DNA of 64,000 bases from Shewanella psychrophila. Its GTDB lineage: Bacteria; Pseudomonadota; Gammaproteobacteria; Enterobacterales; Shewanellaceae. Position 1 is the first letter of the stretch; each line of letters opens with the position of its first letter. The DNA lies in assembly GCF_002005305.1 (NCBI RefSeq), contig NZ_CP014782.1:434001-498000 (forward strand), given 5' to 3'. The notes beneath the pieces are model-generated. The model did not search any database, was not told where the DNA came from, and saw only the letters and a program-made list of their open reading frames with translations. Positions 9,014-17,679 of the stretch are shown here, piece by piece. A program made the translations under genes and the position numbers.

Positions 9014-9868
9014 ATGAGGCTAATAAACATAGTCGCTCTACTACTTTTAAGCACGCTTTCTTCCGGTGCGTTTGCGACTGTATTTACTTTCACCGCCATT
9101 CCTGATGAAGATGAGAGTCAGCTTCGTACACGTTTCGACAAAGTTGCTGAATATCTTGAGACCCAATTAGGCGTCGATGTCAGATATATTCCGGTTAAAT
9201 CCTACTCGGCAGCGGTAACCGCATTCAGGAATAACCAAGTTCAACTGGCTTGGTTTGGTGGCTTATCTGGGGTGCAGGCGCGTCGTTTGGTCCCTGGCTC
9301 TGAAGCGATTGCTCAAGGTTATGAAGATCAGTTTTTTAAGAGTTACTTTATTGCGCATCATTCGGCTGACATCCTGCCATCTGAGAGCTTTCCTAATTTA
9401 AATGGTTACACCTTTACCTATGGTTCAAAAGGCTCTACATCGGGCCGCCTAATGCCGCAATTTTTTATCGAGCGAAATCTAGGTAAGAAGGCTAAAGATG
9501 TGTTCTCTCGTATTGGCTTCTCCGGTGACCATAGCCGCACCATAGCCCAGGTTCAGGCTGGGGCGTATCAGGTTGGCGCGGTTAATTATAAAGTTTGGGA
9601 GGTGGCGTTGGCTAAAGGCATTGTCGATCTGGATAAGGTCGATGTGATCTGGCAGAGCCCGTCATACCCGGATTATCAGTGGACGGTAAGGCAAGGGGTG
9701 AATGAGACATTCGGAGACGAGTTTAAGGCTAAGCTGACACAAGCCTTGCTCGACATGAAAGATCCTGAACTACTTGCTAGCTTTCCAAGAAAGTCTTTCG
9801 TAGAAGCTGAGAATTCGGATTATCAACCTATTGAAAATATTGCTAAAACTATAGGGCTCATCGACTAG
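9014..9868 (+). CDS. PhnD-type ABC importer substrate-binding protein, putative selenate clade
   Basis: Periplasmic binding protein of an ABC importer, 284 residues. A signal peptide (MRLINIVALLLLSTLSSGAFA) is followed by FTFTAIPDEDESQLRTRF and AAVTAFRNNQVQLAWFGGLSGVQAR, features of the PF12974 phosphate/phosphonate-like family. The wording of these segments fits the clade named putative selenate ABC transporter binding protein, so selenate or a related oxyanion is the suggested ligand; this comes from family memory, not a search. The start is the ATG at 9014 after CAGGAAAC; a longer frame from 8954 has no ribosome-binding site. First gene of a three-gene importer operon. Confidence 0.82.
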   Translation: MRLINIVALLLLSTLSSGAFATVFTFTAIPDEDESQLRTRFDKVAEYLETQLGVDVRYIPVKSYSAAVTAFRNNQVQLAWFGGLSGVQARRLVPGSEAIAQGYEDQFFKSYFIAHHSADILPSESFPNLNGYTFTYGSKGSTSGRLMPQFFIERNLGKKAKDVFSRIGFSGDHSRTIAQVQAGAYQVGAVNYKVWEVALAKGIVDLDKVDVIWQSPSYPDYQWTVRQGVNETFGDEFKAKLTQALLDMKDPELLASFPRKSFVEAENSDYQPIENIAKTIGLID

Positions 9869-9880
9869 TATTTATTCACT

Positions 9881-10570
9881 ATGATAACATTTGAAAACTT
9901 GACCCTTAAATATGCTGACAAGCTGGCTATTGATAGGCTCTCTCTGACGATAGAAGCCGGAGAGAAGGTGGCGATAATAGGGACCTCAGGTGCCGGTAAG
10001 TCGACGTTGTTGGCTCACCTCTATCTGTTGCTAAAAGACAATGCCGCTTATTGCTCACAAAAACAGGGATTAGTTGATAGCTTAAGTGCTTACCATAATG
10101 TGTATATGGGGGCATTAGCCAGGCATCATTGGGTTTATAATCTAGTCAATTTGATTGCTCCGTTCAAAAAGCCATTAAATGAAATAAATGAATTATGTCG
10201 AGAATTAGCACTCGACTTTCCTATCAGTAAGAAGCTTTCAACCCTTTCTGGTGGTCAACGTCAACGCGTCGCACTAGCCAGAGCCCTCTACCAAGAGAAA
10301 TCCACTTTTATTGGTGATGAACCCTTTTCGGCTTTAGATCCTATTATGGGTAAACGCCTATTGGATCTCGTGTTTGCCCGCCATGAAACTGTCATCATGG
10401 TGCTGCATGATAAGTCATCTGCCCTATCATATTTTGATCGTGTTATTGGCCTGAGTCAGGGCCAACTTAAGCTGGATATCCCCCACGAGGAAATAAACTC
10501 GAGCCACATCGATGAGCTATATTCGGGTTCGGTTTCTGACTTAGCGTCAGATACATTAAACCATGCCTAA
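9881..10570 (+). CDS. ABC importer ATPase (PhnC-type)
   Basis: ATP-binding subunit of the oxyanion importer, 229 residues. Walker A is GTSGAGKST, the Q-loop region is AAYCSQKQGL, the signature LSGGQRQRVALARAL and Walker B FIGDEPFSALDP, with an H-loop MVLHDKS. It follows the binding protein by 12 bp and overlaps the permease by 8 bp, so the three subunits are one operon. It should energise the fused permease from the cytoplasmic face. Confidence 0.88.
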   Translation: MITFENLTLKYADKLAIDRLSLTIEAGEKVAIIGTSGAGKSTLLAHLYLLLKDNAAYCSQKQGLVDSLSAYHNVYMGALARHHWVYNLVNLIAPFKKPLNEINELCRELALDFPISKKLSTLSGGQRQRVALARALYQEKSTFIGDEPFSALDPIMGKRLLDLVFARHETVIMVLHDKSSALSYFDRVIGLSQGQLKLDIPHEEINSSHIDELYSGSVSDLASDTLNHA

Positions 10571-12149
10571 ATCTCAGCCTAAGGCCATGGCCAAGGGCTA
10601 TCCATTCTTTAGCTATTGGCAGAAGTTAACCTTGCTGTTATGGCTCATCGCGACTCTATGTTTTGTTTTGTCCGATACCGAGATTATCTCTCTTGACCCT
10701 TGGAGTGAGTTGCTCAGAATGGCCGAGGGTTTTATGAGCCCTGATTTTTTCGCCACAGAGTATTTATTTGAATCCCTTTGGCAAACGGTCTCTTTTGCTC
10801 TGCTTGGTGTGGTCGGTGGCTTGCTTTTCGGGGTGCCACTATCTTTCTTGTATTCCAACCGCTTGGTTGCAGCCTTTTGTGCGGTTACACGCTCGATTCA
10901 TGAAATCTTTTGGGCGCTGCTGTTTCTGCAAGTGTTTGGCTTGTCACCTATAACGGGAATATTGGCGATAGCCTTACCTTATGGTGCTACTTTTGCCAGA
11001 GTATTTAACGATATCCTGATACAAGCTCCCCAAACAACGACTCAAACTTTACCTGCTAATACCGATAGAATTAGCCGATACTTCTATGGTCGTATCAGTC
11101 ATGTACTCCCCTCTATCTTTGCTTATGTTCGTTATCGATTCGAATGTGCCTTAAGAAGCAGTGCCGTGTTGGGATTTATCGGTATGCCGACCATAGGTTT
11201 TTATCTGGAAACGGCTTTCAGGCAGGGGAATTATCATGAAGGTGCAGCTCTGTTAATCTTGTTTATTGCCTTGATTGGTACGATAAGGTATTGGTGCCAG
11301 CCTAAGCTCATCGTGTTTTATATCTTAGCTGGCTTATATACCTTGCCTAGTATTCCCAGTGTCGATGGCATGCTGTTATGGCGTTTTATCACGGTAGACA
11401 TATTACCTCCTGCTTTGCAGCACGTTGAGCATTGGCGTCAAATCGATTTAAATCTTGTCAATCAACTGCTGAGCTGGGCACAGAAATTATTCTTCACTCA
11501 AGCCTTGCCAGGTCTAGCCATCACCTTATTGCTTGCCTTATCCGCGCTGGCCATGGCTCATATTATTGCCTTGGTTAGCTCGGCGCTTTCATCCAGAATG
11601 TTGACTGGGACCGTGCTGTCAACCTGTGCCAAGTTGAGCTTGCTAGTGTTTAGATCTGTGCCTGAGTATATTTTTGCCTTTATCTTCATGATGCTATTGG
11701 GTCCATCTATGCTACCAGCCATGCTAGCTCTGGCGCTTCACAATGGTGCTTTGATTGCTTACTTAACAGTGAGGCAGTCCGATACCTTAGAGGTCTCGGC
11801 ATATTACAATGGCAGGCTCGATGGATATTGTTATGAGGTATTGCCCCAGATATACCCGAATCTTATGAGCTTGGTGTTTTATCGCTTCGAAGTCATCTTA
11901 CGTGAGACAGCAATCTTAGGAATGTTAGGTGTTGCGACCTTAGGTTTTTACATCGACAGCGGCTTTGCTGAGATCCGCTACAGCTCAGCACTATTCTTAC
12001 TGGTGTGTACCGCCATGCTCAACATAGTGATCGATATGATAAGTCGGCGTTTATTGACCGCTAACATTAATCAACAGATGACCTGCAGCGGTAATAACCA
12101 AGTTAGTAATAACCAAGGTAATAATAAGAGGTTAAGCAGCACATTCTAA
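10563..12149 (+). CDS. ABC importer permease, two PhnE-like domains fused
   Basis: A 528-residue inner-membrane permease made of two BPD-type permease units in one chain: residues roughly 60-230 and 310-505. Each unit carries a coupling loop near a conserved block (YRFECALRSSAVLGFIGMPTIGFYLETAF in the first, YRFEVILRETAILGMLGVATLGFYIDSGF in the second), which shows they are duplicates. A fused pair would replace the usual homo- or heterodimer. It is the last gene of the importer operon and overlaps the ATPase. The 3' tail is Asn/Gln-rich and probably non-essential. Confidence 0.85.
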   Translation: MPKSQPKAMAKGYPFFSYWQKLTLLLWLIATLCFVLSDTEIISLDPWSELLRMAEGFMSPDFFATEYLFESLWQTVSFALLGVVGGLLFGVPLSFLYSNRLVAAFCAVTRSIHEIFWALLFLQVFGLSPITGILAIALPYGATFARVFNDILIQAPQTTTQTLPANTDRISRYFYGRISHVLPSIFAYVRYRFECALRSSAVLGFIGMPTIGFYLETAFRQGNYHEGAALLILFIALIGTIRYWCQPKLIVFYILAGLYTLPSIPSVDGMLLWRFITVDILPPALQHVEHWRQIDLNLVNQLLSWAQKLFFTQALPGLAITLLLALSALAMAHIIALVSSALSSRMLTGTVLSTCAKLSLLVFRSVPEYIFAFIFMMLLGPSMLPAMLALALHNGALIAYLTVRQSDTLEVSAYYNGRLDGYCYEVLPQIYPNLMSLVFYRFEVILRETAILGMLGVATLGFYIDSGFAEIRYSSALFLLVCTAMLNIVIDMISRRLLTANINQQMTCSGNNQVSNNQGNNKRLSSTF

Positions 12150-12168
12150 TCTGTGATGGTTAAAAACG

Positions 12169-12513
12169 TTAAACTAGCGACCTAGACCTAGCACGCTTAG
12201 CTATTATGCCATTGCAGCATGCTGCGGCGATTAAGGTGAAAGCAGCTACCGCCGCCATGATCATCCCCAATCTAAGCCAAGGTTGCTCAAGAGCCAAACG
12301 CATCTGCACAAATTCATATCCGCTCATCCCCCAAACGAGTAAGGCGCTAGTGACTAAGGTGACTTGTAATAGGCGAGTTGCGAATTTATGTCTGATGAAA
12401 AGCAGCAGGGGAGCCAGTGCGAAAAGTGAGCAGACAAGAATGTAGCCATAACGCATGAAATGAGCGCCGATCAATAAAAAAGCCAGAGAAATGATAAGAG
12501 TACGCCACCACAT
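12169..12513 (-). CDS. Small four-helix membrane protein, unknown
   Basis: A 114-residue hydrophobic protein with about four transmembrane segments (LIISLAFLLIGAHF, ILVCSLFALAPLLLFI, VTLVTSALLVWGMSG, LGMIMAAVAAFTLIAAACC) and a basic C-terminus KRARSRS. A GGAG site precedes the ATG at 12513. No named family recognised. It is convergent with the permease gene. Confidence 0.6.
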   Translation of the reverse strand: MWWRTLIISLAFLLIGAHFMRYGYILVCSLFALAPLLLFIRHKFATRLLQVTLVTSALLVWGMSGYEFVQMRLALEQPWLRLGMIMAAVAAFTLIAAACCNGIIAKRARSRSLV

Positions 12514-12616
12514 GTGAAGCTCCGAAAATCAAGTAATTGATATTTAGAGACTACTCTATTTGTGGATACTCAAACCTGGCAGTGTTCACATTTCTACATC
12601 TAAGATGTTAATTGAT

Positions 12617-13357
12617 TTAGTTTAATGCATCTCTTATGGCCTGTTTCTGCTCTTCTGTCAGTTCGCTTTGCTTAATAGATTCAATTAAGTGCTGGGTAAT
12701 ATCAGATTTTTCATCACCATGAAAGATAAATACATGTTGACTATCGGCACCACCTTCATGAATTTCTATCTCGATATCACTGAAATTTGAGGTTATTTCG
12801 GAGACTTCATCGGCCAGCTCATTCATGATTATATCGAACTCTTCTTCATGCTGATCGAAATAGATTTCGAGTGCCATCGCTTTGGCTTCCATTTCGTGGG
12901 CGTGGGATTCCATCTGGGCAACATGCACTTCAAATTCTCTTGCCTTAGCCTCCATTTCATGCCCTTTAGTTTCCATTAAGCGGCTTATTTTTTCAATTTT
13001 CAACAGTGTTTTTGGATCGAGCTCGTTTTCAACGATGAGGTCAAAGCCTAAGTCTTGCCTGTTTGCCATTCTACTCAGCAAGTGAGCGACTTTAGTGGCT
13101 GAGGCTTTAGGTAGGCTACTTAGCTTGTCCTTTATCACTTGCGGATCTGTTAGCTCATCTTGGGTGAAGGTAAAGGTTTGTTTATCCTCACCAACTCTGA
13201 CTTTAACCTGAGTAAGTTTATTCTCATCACTCTTGATTTTGGCGAAGGTGGTTTTGTCTTCAAACTCAAGCTGATGTATCTCGGTTGGCGCCGCTACTAC
13301 ATTCAATGCTAGCAGGCCACTACAGGCTAATGCGATCACGATATTTTTAAGTTTCAT
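12617..13357 (-). CDS. Exported His/Met/Glu-rich coiled-coil protein
   Basis: A 246-residue exported protein. The signal peptide ends near LNVVAA. A long helical, probably coiled-coil middle (about 125-185) is strikingly rich in His, Met and Glu (METKGHEMEAKA, QMESHAHEMEAKA), and the C-terminal part is acidic. Such composition suggests metal binding or chaperone activity, but no family is recognised. It is divergent from a sensor kinase/sigma-54 activator pair, the arrangement of zraP with zraSR, and a possible sigma-54 promoter lies upstream (13474-13489). The functional link is inference. Confidence 0.6.
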   Translation of the reverse strand: MKLKNIVIALACSGLLALNVVAAPTEIHQLEFEDKTTFAKIKSDENKLTQVKVRVGEDKQTFTFTQDELTDPQVIKDKLSSLPKASATKVAHLLSRMANRQDLGFDLIVENELDPKTLLKIEKISRLMETKGHEMEAKAREFEVHVAQMESHAHEMEAKAMALEIYFDQHEEEFDIIMNELADEVSEITSNFSDIEIEIHEGGADSQHVFIFHGDEKSDITQHLIESIKQSELTEEQKQAIRDALN

Positions 13358-13734
13358 ATTTAGTCCTTACATCCCTTAATAGAGTAATGATTTATTTAAT
13401 TTTATGGCTAAGGTTTTACCCTGCCTGCTCAGTTTTACTTGACCTCGGTTATTGAGTGTCTGTGTTAGAGATAGCCAAGTTCATGCCAATATTTAGATAT
13501 CAATATAAAACAATAAGATGAGCGATTTTTGCTTGGTTGAGATAGAGAGATCAGAGGAAAAGCGTTAAGGCTACCCGATATGAGTATGTGACTTCCTTAT
13601 ATGAGGAATTATGTTGTGATTATGATAATGTTTGTTTGCAAACGACTGTTAGCGCTTGTATTTTAAGCTTGGTACTTTTCTTGTATAGCTAAAGTTTTAA
13701 GGCAAAATTTAGGTATGGGTAAGATGGAGCGAGT
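13358..13734. other. Divergent intergenic region with possible regulatory sites
   Basis: The 377-bp region separates the exported coiled-coil gene from the kinase gene. It holds a candidate sigma-54 promoter reading leftward (13474-13489). No open frame of interest is seen. The first part before the kinase is AT-rich. Confidence 0.5.
13474..13489 (-). promoter_or_regulatory. Candidate sigma-54 promoter
   Basis: Read on the minus strand the site is TTGGCATGAACTTGGC, which has GG and GC ten bases apart as in the -24/-12 elements. The two bases before the GC are TG rather than TT. It would start transcription about 105 bases upstream of the coiled-coil gene at 13357, next to a sigma-54 activator gene. 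Pattern match by eye only. Confidence 0.35.
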
Positions 13735-15342
13735 ATGTCGATAAAGCGTTATGTGTTTCTCCTTTTTGGGACCTTGATTGTATTACTTGGGATCAGCCAA
13801 CTGCTGATTTCTCAGTACTATAAGGGAGAGCTACAGAGTGAGTTGAGCCAAAGTTCGCGGACGCTCTCTAAAAATTTAGTCAAGGTGTTGATAGATAATG
13901 TCGGCAGTGAGCAGGAGTTTGTTGTTGAGTTCTCGGAGGATGAGTTACAGGAAACTATCCAAGATATCGAAGAGGCTAGGAGTGATTTTCAATTTGATAT
14001 CGAAGAGATAAGCCAAGAGATCGGACAGCTGACGGAAGAGATCATCTTAATCGAGACTAAGAATCCTCATGATTTTTCACGGCAGGAACGCAGAGATATA
14101 CAAGCTGCAATGCAGGAAAAACAAGGTGAATTAAAGGCACACTTGAGAGAGATGGCGGTTCATGAGCGTGAGTTAGAGAAAATGCAAAGAGCTAATATCG
14201 TTGAGGCTCGCCGTGAGGCAGCTATCTCATACCGTGAGCGGCTACATGAGGCTGTGAGCCAAATTCAAATTGACACCAATACCTGGTTGGAAGACGGTAA
14301 TGTTGCCATTATCGAGGTACCAACAGCACCGAGTGAAGGAAAGCCTGCCTTCAGTTTCATCCACGATTTAGCCATTCCGAGTCAAAATACCAATAATCAA
14401 TTGGAGCGTTTCAGTGAGTCTATGCTAGCCCTAATACTGTTAACTTCAATCGGAGCATTAATAATGGCCTATCTGTTGAGTCATTATATTAGTTCGCCTT
14501 TGACTAAGCTGGCTAAAGGTCACGAAAAATTAGGTGATGGTGACCTAGGCTTTCAAGTTGAAGAAAAAGGGGTGAAAGAGTTGAAAGCTATCTTGACTGG
14601 CTTTAATAAGATGAGTCGAAAGCTCGCCCAACTGAGTGAAAAAGAGCAGTTAATGACTCAACAGCAGCAGTTAGCCGAATTAGGGGAGGTAACACGAGGT
14701 ATAGCCCATAGTCTACGTAATCCATTGCACACCGTAGGTTTATTATCTGAAGGCGCAATGCAGGCCCAAAGCAAGGAGGAGGGGGCTGAGCTACTGCAAA
14801 AAATACAACAGAAAATCGCCATGATGGATAAAAGTATCCAATCTCTGTTGACCCTATCGAGTAATGAGGTTAATCGCAGTCATAGCGTGCCCATCAAGGC
14901 TATCATCCAAGATATTTTACTTGAACTCTCTATTAATGGCTCTAAGCCTAAGATTACATTTCACTCAGCAGACTGTTTAGCTGCGATTAATGGTGCCGAG
15001 TCAGAAATAAGAAGCATATTGCATGCGGTTTTGATTAATGCTGTAGAGGCTACACCTGAGGATGGTAGCGTTGAGGTATCAATAAAAAATCGCGACGATA
15101 GTTATCAGGTAATAATAAAAGATAGCGGTAAGGGTATATTGCCTGAGGTCAGGGAGCGTTTAAGTCAGCCCCATGTGACCACAAAAACAGAAGGTACAGG
15201 TATGGGGATCTATATCGCGGAGCGACTGATTAAGGGGCATTATGGTGGCGATATACAATTTGAAGACAATCCCACTGGTGGTACTTTAGTGAAGTTAACA
15301 TTTTCTAAATCGGCGAATAGAGACTCAGAGGCGGCACAATGA
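13735..15342 (+). CDS. Membrane sensor histidine kinase, NtrB/ZraS-like
   Basis: A 535-residue sensor kinase. TM1 is at about 5-26, then a long periplasmic region (about 30-225) rich in Glu and predicted as coiled coil, TM2 at about 231-250 and HAMP (SSPLTKLAKGHEKLGDGDLGF). H325 in GIAHSLRNPLHTVGLL is the phosphorylation site, followed by ATPase motifs NAVEATPE, DSGKGI and GTGMGIYIA. The stop overlaps the start of the downstream activator (ATGA), so the two are one operon. The coiled-coil sensor and the divergent coiled-coil exported protein may interact. Confidence 0.87.
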   Translation: MSIKRYVFLLFGTLIVLLGISQLLISQYYKGELQSELSQSSRTLSKNLVKVLIDNVGSEQEFVVEFSEDELQETIQDIEEARSDFQFDIEEISQEIGQLTEEIILIETKNPHDFSRQERRDIQAAMQEKQGELKAHLREMAVHERELEKMQRANIVEARREAAISYRERLHEAVSQIQIDTNTWLEDGNVAIIEVPTAPSEGKPAFSFIHDLAIPSQNTNNQLERFSESMLALILLTSIGALIMAYLLSHYISSPLTKLAKGHEKLGDGDLGFQVEEKGVKELKAILTGFNKMSRKLAQLSEKEQLMTQQQQLAELGEVTRGIAHSLRNPLHTVGLLSEGAMQAQSKEEGAELLQKIQQKIAMMDKSIQSLLTLSSNEVNRSHSVPIKAIIQDILLELSINGSKPKITFHSADCLAAINGAESEIRSILHAVLINAVEATPEDGSVEVSIKNRDDSYQVIIKDSGKGILPEVRERLSQPHVTTKTEGTGMGIYIAERLIKGHYGGDIQFEDNPTGGTLVKLTFSKSANRDSEAAQ

Positions 15343-16691
15343 AAGTTGAGAGATTAAAGATACTGGTTGTGGAAGATGAACCTGATCAGCGAAGCCTTAT
15401 TTCACAAATGCTTGAAGCTAATAATTATCAAATCACCAGTGCCGATAGTGTCGAGGGCGCCATTGTGTCATTGAAGCAAGATGTTCCGGATCTGGTATTT
15501 TCAGATTGGAAGTTAGGTCAGCTTAGCGGCATGGATCTCTTGACTTATGTTAGACGCGAGCATCCTGATATGGGATTTATTATAGCGACGGCATACGGTA
15601 CGATCACACATGCAGTCGATGCTATGCAGGCAGGTGCGGATGATTATTTGGCTAAGCCTTACCAGCGTCAGTCCCTATTACTAGCGATAGAGAAAGTTGC
15701 TAAGTCTCTGGTATTAAAGAAACAAAATAGACGCCTCACATCTGAATTGTCTCAACAGCAAGAGCTGGTGGGTATTGTGGGTAAAGCGCCCTGTATGCAG
15801 AAGGTTTACTCTCGAGTGCAACGAGTGAGTGCCACCGATGCCACTGTATTGATTGGCGGTGAGAGTGGTACAGGTAAGGAGCTTGCGGCCCGAGCCTTGT
15901 ACCAACTGTCCCAGAGGAAGCATAAACCTTTTATTGCCATCAATTGTGGCTCCATTCCCGAGTCATTAGCTGAGTCGGAATTATTTGGTGCCGAGAAAGG
16001 GGCATATACCGGCGCGACGTCGTTAAAAATCGGTAAGTTAGAAGCGGCCAATGGTGGTACGATTTTTCTCGATGAGATAGGTGAATTACCTCTGCTGCAG
16101 CAAACTAACTTACTCCGCTTTCTCCAGGAGGGTCTTATCAGTCGTTTGGGACAAAATGGCGAGATCAAACTGGATGTGAGGGTTATTGCCGCCACCCACA
16201 GGGATCTCAAGTTTGAGGTGGAAGAGGGGCGGTTTAGAGAGGATCTCTATTATCGACTCAATGTTGTACCGATCCATATGCCCCCATTAAGAGAGCGACA
16301 GGAAGATATTGGCAGGCTAGTCGAGCATTTTTTGAAGCTGCACAGTGGTCAATACAAGATGGAGCAAGCTAAATTATCTGCCAATACCTTAAAGCAGCTA
16401 CTGGATCACCCATGGCCTGGAAACGTCAGAGAGCTGTCAAATCGCATAGAGCGATTCGTGTTGCTCGGAGATGAAGAGGAGATGCTTGAAGAGTTATCGA
16501 GTCAGCCAAAACCACTAAATACCAGTCAATTCTCTTTGCCTGAAGAGGGGATTGAATGGGAAGTTTTCGAGAAAGACTGCTTAGAGCAGGCCATGAACAA
16601 GCATCAAGGTAATCGTACGAAGGCTGCAAAGTTTTTAGGCTTAAGTTATAAGGCCTTTCTCTATCGATTGGAAAAGTACCAACTTGTGTAA
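15339..16691 (+). CDS. Sigma-54-dependent response regulator (NtrC family)
   Basis: A 450-residue activator with a receiver (VEDEP, phospho-acceptor Asp56 in FSDWKLG, Lys107 in AKPYQ), an AAA+ domain and a C-terminal Fis-type helix-turn-helix (NRTKAAKFLGLSYKAFLYRL). Walker A is GGESGTGK at 173-180, the sigma-54 contact loop is GAYTGA at 221-226 (Tyr in place of the usual Phe, a common functional variant) and Walker B is TIFLDE. It should activate promoters of the -24/-12 type, perhaps the divergent coiled-coil gene. Confidence 0.9.
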   Translation: MKVERLKILVVEDEPDQRSLISQMLEANNYQITSADSVEGAIVSLKQDVPDLVFSDWKLGQLSGMDLLTYVRREHPDMGFIIATAYGTITHAVDAMQAGADDYLAKPYQRQSLLLAIEKVAKSLVLKKQNRRLTSELSQQQELVGIVGKAPCMQKVYSRVQRVSATDATVLIGGESGTGKELAARALYQLSQRKHKPFIAINCGSIPESLAESELFGAEKGAYTGATSLKIGKLEAANGGTIFLDEIGELPLLQQTNLLRFLQEGLISRLGQNGEIKLDVRVIAATHRDLKFEVEEGRFREDLYYRLNVVPIHMPPLRERQEDIGRLVEHFLKLHSGQYKMEQAKLSANTLKQLLDHPWPGNVRELSNRIERFVLLGDEEEMLEELSSQPKPLNTSQFSLPEEGIEWEVFEKDCLEQAMNKHQGNRTKAAKFLGLSYKAFLYRLEKYQLV

Positions 16692-17042
16692 ATCAGGTCA
16701 TACCGATTGGTATAACCTTAGGTTCAGTGATTAAAAATAGTCACTGAAGCTAAACACTCATCTTAGTACACTAGTTTATTGGAAATTATTATAACTTGTG
16801 TGCCCGACGCGAATGTAGAATGTTATAAATTAGCGAATATCTTTAGTATGACTTATTCGTTTATTTTGTTTTTATGGTTAGTTTTAATATTCAATTAATA
16901 GTTTGGTTCTAGTAGGCTATGTTTTTACAGTTTATTATTGAGTGTTCCGTACGGTTTAATTTGATTTTAGATACGATACTTATCAGTTTTTACTAGATTT
17001 TAAAGTAATTCTGGTTTTTACGTGTTCTTAGTGGGTTTGTTC
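16692..17042. other. AT-rich intergenic DNA with hairpin
   Basis: No gene seen. A perfect 8-bp stem, TTCAGTGA at 16723-16730 and TCACTGAA at 16741-16748, lies 31 bp after the activator stop and may end the operon, though it lacks a T-run. Just before it is the palindromic ATACCGATTGGTAT, a type of short motif that recurs in Shewanella intergenic DNA. Confidence 0.4.
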
Positions 17043-17070
17043 TTGACATGATTTATTATATCACTATAAT
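17043..17070 (+). promoter_or_regulatory. Strong sigma-70-type promoter for mgtE leader
   Basis: TTGACA at 17043-17048 and TATAAT at 17065-17070 are both perfect consensus hexamers with a 16-bp spacer. Transcription would begin near 17077, giving a leader of about 600 nucleotides before mgtE at 17680. Confidence 0.7.
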
Positions 17071-17082
17071 TCAGCTCAAATT

Positions 17083-17120
17083 TATTAGGTGAGACCGCTC
17101 TATGGATACCGACAGTTTAA
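17083..17120 (+). promoter_or_regulatory. M-box-like segment in mgtE leader (partial)
   Basis: TTAGGTGAG at 17085-17093 followed by CTATGGATAC resembles the conserved 5' block of the Mg2+-sensing M-box riboswitch, and it sits about 10 bases after the predicted transcription start and upstream of a Mg2+ transporter. The central conserved M-box blocks are not seen, so this may be a divergent or decayed switch, or chance. Confidence 0.3.
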
Positions 17121-17476
17121 AGGGAATTAGCATTAGCGCTTGGAGAATTAAATTCTGGTAAAATAACCATCTTAGGTTTCATTCAGAACTATCCCTTCTT
17201 TTTCGTTTCTTGCTTTCCCCGCCTTTGCTTCAAAAACAACACTTTGTATCACAATGACTAGTGCTCGTATCGCCATGTGCTCAGTACTATATGCTATAGC
17301 TAACATCCATATTCTAGCACTGTATTTCTTTGCTTATGATTTATATCAGTGCTTTGCGTAGCCAGTTATATTGTGACGTTACATAACAGATCTATGCTCT
17401 AGCTATTATTAAATGTAGAGTTTAATTTATACATATCCTGCTATGTTTATTGTTTATTTATTATTAGGAAACAAAA

Positions 17477-17533
17477 ATGGAAATCGACATTCCTCCGAGT
17501 AGAGAAAACGGCGTGATTGGGTACTTATGCTGA
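17477..17533 (+). CDS. Candidate leader peptide of mgtE
   Basis: An 18-codon frame with an AGGAAA site at good spacing encodes MEIDIPPSRENGVIGYLC. The alternation of acidic residues and prolines at the start (E-x-D-x-P-P) recalls MgtL of Salmonella mgtA, whose acidic/proline nascent chain destabilises the ribosome at low Mg2+ and controls attenuation. The frame ends 146 bp before mgtE. There is no family support, so it is a prediction from position and composition. Confidence 0.4.
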   Translation: MEIDIPPSRENGVIGYLC

Positions 17534-17679
17534 AATTGATGTTAAATTAATTAAATCTGTATTTGTCATAAACTCCCTTTCTGCTGTCACTCCTATTCTA
17601 TTTATATTATATCTCGATATCTATCGAGTCATAGTCAATCAATATAAGTTTAAAACCCTATACTATGGGAGGACGACAC

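Noticed and set aside
17083..17300. Complete M-box riboswitch
   Set aside because: Only the first conserved block is matched; the central and 3' blocks could not be found by eye.
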